Shown here in pieces: positions 59,581 through 64,000 of a stretch of 64,000 nt of DNA. This stretch comes from Cohnella faecalis (GTDB lineage Bacteria; Bacillota; Bacilli; Paenibacillales; Paenibacillaceae), in assembly GCF_003570905.1 (NCBI RefSeq), contig NZ_QXJM01000040.1:744001-808000 (forward strand), in the 5' to 3' direction. Position 1 is the stretch's first letter. Each line of letters starts with the position of its first letter. The notes under the pieces were generated by a model. The model was given only the letters and a program-made list of their open reading frames with translations. It was not told the DNA's origin and did not search any database. The translations under genes were made by a program, and so were the position numbers.

Positions 59581-61929
59581 ATGAAAAGAAAATTATCAGG
59601 TTTGGCGTTGGCGGTACTTGTGGGCTTTAATGCAGCCGCGTGCTATCCGAATACCGCAGCAGCAAAGACGTCCGCGGACTTTACCGACCTGAAGGATCTG
59701 GACGCAGCGACGAAAGCCAAGTTCGACGCCCTGATCAGCGCGGGCGTCTTCGACGGCGTCAGCGATACGAAGTTCGGGCTTAAAGACGAGATGAACCGCG
59801 CCCAGTTCGCGAAGGTGGCTGCGTTGATAACGGGTATAGAAGTTAATAAGGATCTGAAGACGTCCAGCTTCAGCGACGTCCAAGCGGATGATGCCGCCAA
59901 CGGCTACGCATTGCCCTACATCGAAGCGCTCAAAACTGCAGGCATCACGGCGGGCTATGGCGAAGGGACGTATAATCCGGCAGGCAAAGTCACCAAAGAA
60001 CAATTGGCCGCTTTTTTGGTTCGGGTGTTAGGCAAGGATGCGGACGCCAAAGCGATGACGGGCGACGACACGACGGTATCCAATTGGGCGCAGGGATACG
60101 TCGCCGCGGCATTGGAGCTTAAATTGTTGGACAACGGCGCGGACGGAAAGTTCGGCGGTAAAGCCAACGCAACGCGAGATCTGCTTCTTACGGGCGCATA
60201 CGAAGCCAAGCAACAGTACGTTCCTCCCGGGAAAGTGTCGGTTGCGGGAGCGACGCAAGTAGGCGTGAGGAAAATCAGCGTGAGCTTCAATAAAGCCGTC
60301 GACTCCTCGCAGATCACCCTTTCCGTCAAGAAAGGGGGCAGCGCTGCCGGCGGTGCGAACGTTGCGTGGGCTGCGGATTATAGAAGCGCGACGCTGACCT
60401 TTAACGAAGATTTGAAAGAGGAACAAATAGAAATCGCAGTGACGGGCTTCGATCCCTCGGTTTGGGAAAGAACTTCCGCTACCGTAACCGCGACGCCCGA
60501 AAAAATCGTGAAAATCGAGTTTACGTCCGCCGGCGACACGATTGCCCGCGCGCGCGCGGTCGCAATTCCGTTTAAGGCGACGAATCAATTCGGCGAAACT
60601 CCTCAGGATTCGACGAAATTCAAATTCTCGGTAAGCTCCGGCGTCTCCGCCACGATCGCTTCAAACACTATGGCTGTTGAAGTGAATACGCTGTCTAAGG
60701 AGACGGGAGATCGAATTTCCGTCTCCGTGACGGAACAAGTTAGCGGAGTTCAAGTCACCAGAGTGTATACGGTTGGTGCTGCTTCGGAAGAACCTCCGGT
60801 CATCATCAGTACGCCAAGCGCGGTCGCGAAGCCGACGGCGGATGTCGCGAGCGGCGCCGTTGCGATCGGAACGAGCGTAACTCTAAGCGCGGCGTCGGGA
60901 GCAACGATTTACTACACGACGGACGGCAGCACGCCGAGCGCTTCGGGTGGCACGGAATACAACGAGCCGATCCCCGTCACGCATGCGATGACGATCAAAG
61001 CAATCGCGGTAAAAAGCGGCATGACGAACAGCGGCGTATTGACCTTGAGCTATACGATTCTCTCGCAAACGGAAACGCCGACGGCGAATGTCGCGAGCGG
61101 CGCCGTTGCGATCGGAACGAGCGTAACTCTAAGCGCGGCGTCGGGAGCAACGATTTACTACACGACGGACGGCAGCACGCCGAGCGCTTCGGGCGGCACG
61201 GAATACAACGAGCCGATCCCCGTCACGCATGCGATGACGATCAAAGCAATCGCGGTAAAAAGCGGCATGACGAACAGCAACGTATTGACCTTGAGCTATA
61301 CGATTCTCTTGCAGGCGGCAATGCCGACGGCCGATGTCGCGAGCGGAGAGATCGGTTACGGAACGTATGTCCATTTGAGCGCGGCATCGGGAGCGACGAT
61401 TCGTTATACGTTAAACGGAAGCACGCCGACGGATGAAATCATGGACATGAATAGCTTTACGTATAATGAAGGTTCGCCGATCTACGTCGTGAACAATATG
61501 ACGCTCAAAGCCGTCGCCTTCCAAGCCGGCGTGGCAGCCAGCGAAGTGTTAACGTTGAATTATACGATCAATCCCAACGCGCAGCCGATCGCCGTAACCG
61601 GTCTGACCTATATCGGCGAATCGGAGGAGAAAAGCCTTCTGAAGGTGACGTTCAGCAAGGCCGTGGCTTCGACCTCGGCGGCAGAGAGCGCCAACTACGA
61701 GGTCTGGCAAGGAATGGGCATATCCATGATGCCGGTATCCGTGATTTCCGCGACCCGGGGCGGTGTCGGCCATGAGAACGAAGTTACGCTGGAAGTCGAC
61801 AGCTTGACGGGCTTAGGACCGGGTACACCAATTCGCGTCGTAGTGTCCAGCGTCCAATCCGCCGACGATTCGAGCGACACGATTCAAAACGGTAATCATA
61901 CTAGCGAATTCTATTGGTCGTACGATTGA
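59581..61929 (+). CDS. SLH-domain surface protein with chitobiase-type repeats
   Basis: A 782-residue exported protein: signal peptide (cleavage near TAAA-KTS), three N-terminal SLH domains (FTDLKDLDAATKAKFDALIS, then SFSDVQADDAANGYALPYIE, then VSNWAQGYVAAALELKLLD) that bind secondary wall polymer, a beta-sandwich, then three chitobiase/hexosaminidase C-terminal-like modules (SGATIYYTTDGSTPSASGGT). Modules one and two are almost identical in DNA, the third is diverged. A frame extension to 59515 exists, but ATG 59581 begins the signal peptide. It probably displays sugar-binding modules on the cell surface. Confidence 0.87.
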   Translation: MKRKLSGLALAVLVGFNAAACYPNTAAAKTSADFTDLKDLDAATKAKFDALISAGVFDGVSDTKFGLKDEMNRAQFAKVAALITGIEVNKDLKTSSFSDVQADDAANGYALPYIEALKTAGITAGYGEGTYNPAGKVTKEQLAAFLVRVLGKDADAKAMTGDDTTVSNWAQGYVAAALELKLLDNGADGKFGGKANATRDLLLTGAYEAKQQYVPPGKVSVAGATQVGVRKISVSFNKAVDSSQITLSVKKGGSAAGGANVAWAADYRSATLTFNEDLKEEQIEIAVTGFDPSVWERTSATVTATPEKIVKIEFTSAGDTIARARAVAIPFKATNQFGETPQDSTKFKFSVSSGVSATIASNTMAVEVNTLSKETGDRISVSVTEQVSGVQVTRVYTVGAASEEPPVIISTPSAVAKPTADVASGAVAIGTSVTLSAASGATIYYTTDGSTPSASGGTEYNEPIPVTHAMTIKAIAVKSGMTNSGVLTLSYTILSQTETPTANVASGAVAIGTSVTLSAASGATIYYTTDGSTPSASGGTEYNEPIPVTHAMTIKAIAVKSGMTNSNVLTLSYTILLQAAMPTADVASGEIGYGTYVHLSAASGATIRYTLNGSTPTDEIMDMNSFTYNEGSPIYVVNNMTLKAVAFQAGVAASEVLTLNYTINPNAQPIAVTGLTYIGESEEKSLLKVTFSKAVASTSAAESANYEVWQGMGISMMPVSVISATRGGVGHENEVTLEVDSLTGLGPGTPIRVVVSSVQSADDSSDTIQNGNHTSEFYWSYD
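60842..61311 (+). repeat. Tandem 246-bp near-identical repeat inside the SLH gene
   Basis: 60842-61065 and 61088-61311 are nearly base-for-base identical at an offset of 246 bp (82 codons). The identity includes third positions, so the duplication or gene conversion is recent. Confidence 0.88.
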
Positions 61930-61944
61930 TTGTAAATCATCGAA

Positions 61945-62170
61945 GGGGCTGTCCCAGAGGTAAGTTTTGGCTCACTTTGTGGGTAGCCCGCTCGTTAAAG
62001 AGGGAAAAACACCTAAAAAAGGCGGTGCAAGGGAGGGTATCCCTGCACCGCCTTTGCTCGTTTTTGGTCCATTGCCGCTTTCTTCAACAAATCATGAGCA
62101 AGCGCAAGCCATCCAACTCGTACCACTGTTGCGCGCTCGACCGCACTCCCCGCCGACCGTTAAGGTGAAC
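61945..62170 (-). mobile_element. IS1182-family relic, 3' end only
   Basis: GGGGCTGTCCCAGAGGTAAG at 61945 is like the terminal repeat of IS1182-type elements. Reading leftward, the minus strand encodes VGWLALAHDLLKKAAMDQK and a short tail, as at the C-terminus of the transposase, ending near 62015. The rest of the transposase is missing and the upstream frame has a stop. It sits immediately downstream of the SLH gene. Confidence 0.6.
62018..62055. terminator. 12-bp palindrome acting as terminator
   Basis: AAAGGCGGTGCA (62018-62029) pairs with TGCACCGCCTTT (62044-62055), with an inner GGGA/TCCC stem. It lies within the IS relic and probably also stops the SLH transcript. Confidence 0.55.
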
Positions 62171-62240
62171 CGTACCCTAAGTGACGGAGGACGCGAGATA
62201 CCGACAGGCCGTACACGTTCTACACAATAAAGTCTCCCTA

Positions 62241-62292
62241 TTGTCAAATCGATGCAATGGGTCTATAATCAAATTGCAACCGGTTGCAATTT
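62241..62292 (+). promoter_or_regulatory. Promoter and LacI-type operator
   Basis: The -35 box TTGTCA (62241-62246) and a consensus -10 TATAAT (62264-62269) have a 17-bp spacer. A perfect 22-bp palindrome with core TTGCAACCGGTTGCAA (62271-62292) covers the transcription start, just upstream of the LacI-type gene. Autorepression, and control of the following GH13 gene, is the obvious reading. Confidence 0.8.
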
Positions 62293-62312
62293 TGTTTTGA
62301 AGGAGTCGGAGA

Positions 62313-63290
62313 ATGACTAAATTAACGATTCAGCAAATTGCTGATATCGCGGGGGTGAACAAAGCGACCGTATCCCGCGTTCTGAATGGGAACATGAATG
62401 TCTCTCAGAAAACACAGGAAAAAGTCGAAAAAGTCATTCGGGAGCACAATTACGTGCCCAATACTATTGCCAGAGGTCTTGCGTTCAATAAGACGTTCAC
62501 CATGGGTTTCTGTCACGACTACACGGATAAACGGGCATTCGCGAACCCCTTTTTCTACAAGATGCTGCAAGGGATCGAGAATGTAGTCTACCGTAACGAT
62601 TATTTGTTCCTAATGATGAGTCATCCAACCGGCCAGCAGAAAAAGTCGATGTTCGAGCGCATGGTCAGCGAGCAGCGAGTCGACGGCATCATCCTGCCGA
62701 GCACGCTGCTGAACGATTCGAGCTTTCAATTGCTGACTGCAAACCGGATGCCCTTCGTTGTATTGGGCGAAAAGGAGTTCGCGCACCGCAACGTCCATTG
62801 GGTCGATGTCGATAATGTCCAGGCGGCAGAATCGCTGACGGAGCGATTGATCGGGCTGGGCCATCGCAGAATCTGGATCTTCGCAGACCGGGCAAGCATC
62901 GAAAGGGACAAGTTCATCCAGGATCGGATCGCCGGCTACAGCAATGTGATGGCTGGACACGGACTCCCTTCATTCGTAGTATCCAGGCTTGAAAGTTTGC
63001 TAACGAAGGAAAGCGGTATCAACGACAATTCTTTGCTCCCCGACGCCGTAATCTGTTGCACGCACGATCAGCTTTTTTCCATTCTCGACGAAGAGAAGAA
63101 GGAAGGCTCGCCGGCCGAATTCGAACTGGCCACATTTGACGACAACCCGTTGTTTCAATATCTCAGCAAAACCGTCCATTACATCTCGATCGATCTGGAG
63201 CAGATGGGCGAGCAAGCCGCAACGCTTTTATTTAAGAAAATCAATCAAGAAGAGGACATACCGGATATGATCCGGATACCGACTTCCTAA
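62313..63290 (+). CDS. LacI-family transcriptional regulator
   Basis: A 325-residue repressor. The helix-turn-helix and hinge (LTIQQIADIAGVNKATVSRV, then VPNTIARGLAFNKTFTMGF) are followed by a periplasmic-binding-protein-like effector domain (VDGIILPSTLL, GHRRIWIFADRASI, ELATFDDNPLFQYL). AAGGAG stands near the ATG. It is 36 bp before a GH13 alpha-glycosidase gene on the same strand, so it probably controls maltodextrin or pullulan use, with a malto-oligosaccharide as inducer (inference). Confidence 0.92.
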   Translation: MTKLTIQQIADIAGVNKATVSRVLNGNMNVSQKTQEKVEKVIREHNYVPNTIARGLAFNKTFTMGFCHDYTDKRAFANPFFYKMLQGIENVVYRNDYLFLMMSHPTGQQKKSMFERMVSEQRVDGIILPSTLLNDSSFQLLTANRMPFVVLGEKEFAHRNVHWVDVDNVQAAESLTERLIGLGHRRIWIFADRASIERDKFIQDRIAGYSNVMAGHGLPSFVVSRLESLLTKESGINDNSLLPDAVICCTHDQLFSILDEEKKEGSPAEFELATFDDNPLFQYLSKTVHYISIDLEQMGEQAATLLFKKINQEEDIPDMIRIPTS

Positions 63291-63326
63291 CGGTATTCCT
63301 TGAGATTAAACCGAAGGACAGATGAT

Positions 63327-64000
63327 ATGATATCGAATTTTTATCACGACCCCGCGTTGGATACCCGCTTAAGCTCCAGCAAGGAGCTGGACATTCGTCT
63401 TAAATTGCCCAAAGAGGCGACGCAGGCGGAGCTTTGGATCTGGAACAAAGTGAAGTGGGAACAGCTTGGCATCGAACAAATTCCTCTAACCCGTTGGGCG
63501 GAAACAGAGGAGCTGGCGTATTATCGGACTGTCTGGATGAGTATGGAACCTCGCGTTCGATACCTTCAGTATACATTCAAGTTCCAGCTAGGGGGTCGAA
63601 TACAGTGGCTGAATGCCGACGGCTTGCATGATACGCCGGAACGGCCGGTCAAAGGGGCTTTCGAATTTCCTTATGGAGGTGATCGAGACGCGGTTCATGT
63701 TCCCGACTGGATAAAGGATCGAGTGTGGTATCAAATTTTCCCCGAACGGTTTTGTAACGGAGATCGCGAGAACGATCCTGTGGATACGGTGCCATGGGGG
63801 ACGCCCCCTACACGAGACAACACCATGGGCGGGGATCTGCAAGGCATCATCGATAAGCTGGACTACTTGAGTCAGCTTGGGATTAATGCGATCTATTTGA
63901 ACCCGATTTTCAAGGCGAAATCGAACCACAAGTACGACACGCTGGATTACTTCGCGATCGATCCGCAGTTCGGCTCAATTGAGGATCTTAGGCGCTTGAC
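63327..64000 (+). CDS. GH13 alpha-glycosidase (neopullulanase type), 3' end cut by window
   Basis: The first 224 residues of an alpha-amylase-superfamily enzyme. The N-terminal CBM34-like domain (1-125) is followed by the barrel start DWIKDRVWYQIFPERFCNGD, the calcium-site-like MGGDLQGIIDKLDYLSQLGI, and conserved region I AIYLNPIFKAKSNHKYDT. The N-terminal domain plus FPERF suggests the neopullulanase/maltogenic amylase/cyclomaltodextrinase group, which are cytoplasmic. GAAGGA is eight bases before ATG 63327. It follows the LacI gene and is likely in one operon with it. The catalytic Asp and Glu lie beyond the window. Confidence 0.9.
   Translation, partial: MISNFYHDPALDTRLSSSKELDIRLKLPKEATQAELWIWNKVKWEQLGIEQIPLTRWAETEELAYYRTVWMSMEPRVRYLQYTFKFQLGGRIQWLNADGLHDTPERPVKGAFEFPYGGDRDAVHVPDWIKDRVWYQIFPERFCNGDRENDPVDTVPWGTPPTRDNTMGGDLQGIIDKLDYLSQLGINAIYLNPIFKAKSNHKYDTLDYFAIDPQFGSIEDLRRL

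Overview
The window looks like chromosome from a Paenibacillaceae bacterium (Paenibacillus or Cohnella type). The signs are strong AGGAGG-type ribosome binding sites, S-layer-homology (SLH) surface proteins, YesM/YesN-type two-component pairs next to sugar ABC transporters, many AraC, GntR, TetR and LacI regulators, a GH66 dextranase-family enzyme, and a protein fusing a copper-amine-oxidase-like domain to a PrsA-type foldase. No rRNA or intact tRNA gene was recognised. The assignment is inferred from gene content.

Layout. (1) 1-5.8 kb: a leftward catabolic operon (sugar-type ABC importer, 2-hydroxyacid dehydrogenase, DapA/NanA-family aldolase) facing a GntR/FadR regulator, with three matching operators between them. 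(2) 5.9-18.5 kb: small regulator-target pairs: HxlR/azoreductase, DUF4405 plus a carbohydrate-binding lipoprotein, a dead ECF sigma factor, MATE pump/TetR, methyltransferase, foldase, and an ABC exporter whose GntR regulator is the last gene. Two terminators here carry tRNA/tmRNA-3'-end-like sequence. (3) 18.7-25.4 kb: an AT-rich defence-type island with an OLD-family ATPase-TOPRIM nuclease, a HindVP-type restriction-modification system, two tandem near-identical XRE regulators with duplicated operators, and an intact plus a degenerate RadC gene. (4) 25.5-31.5 kb: AraC regulators, a lipoprotein between two copies of a 52-bp repeat, a haloalkane-dehalogenase-like hydrolase, a FusB-type EF-G-binding protein with an elaborate leader, and a DUF4386 membrane protein. 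(5) 31.5-38.3 kb: a diaminopropionate catabolic unit (AAA+ regulator lacking GAFTGA, diaminopropionate ammonia-lyase, M20 hydrolase, polar amino-acid ABC importer). (6) 38.3-46.9 kb: DUF305 and PIN-like genes, a large RCC1-repeat SLH protein, and a 7TM histidine kinase with a SARP-type response regulator. (7) 47-55.5 kb: a YesM/YesN pair facing a sugar ABC importer and a GH66 enzyme, which reads as sensing, import and cleavage of dextran-type glucans. (8) 55.7-64 kb: an acetyltransferase, a MalT-like ATPase regulator with a SARP C-terminus, an SLH protein with internal repeats, an IS1182-type relic, and a LacI regulator leading into a GH13 alpha-glycosidase that runs off the end.

Several otherwise normal genes (DUF4405, M20 hydrolase, RCC1/SLH protein twice, 7TM kinase, YesN-type regulator, one acetyltransferase) are broken by single -1 frameshifts, mostly at G or C runs. 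This looks more like homopolymer miscalls in the assembly than true decay. The sigma-factor and RadC remnants carry nonsense changes and deletions and look truly dead. The most interesting candidate is the leader of the FusB-type gene (28.43-28.65 kb): two upstream reading frames with good ribosome binding sites, mutually exclusive hairpins, and a last hairpin that covers the gene's own ribosome binding site.
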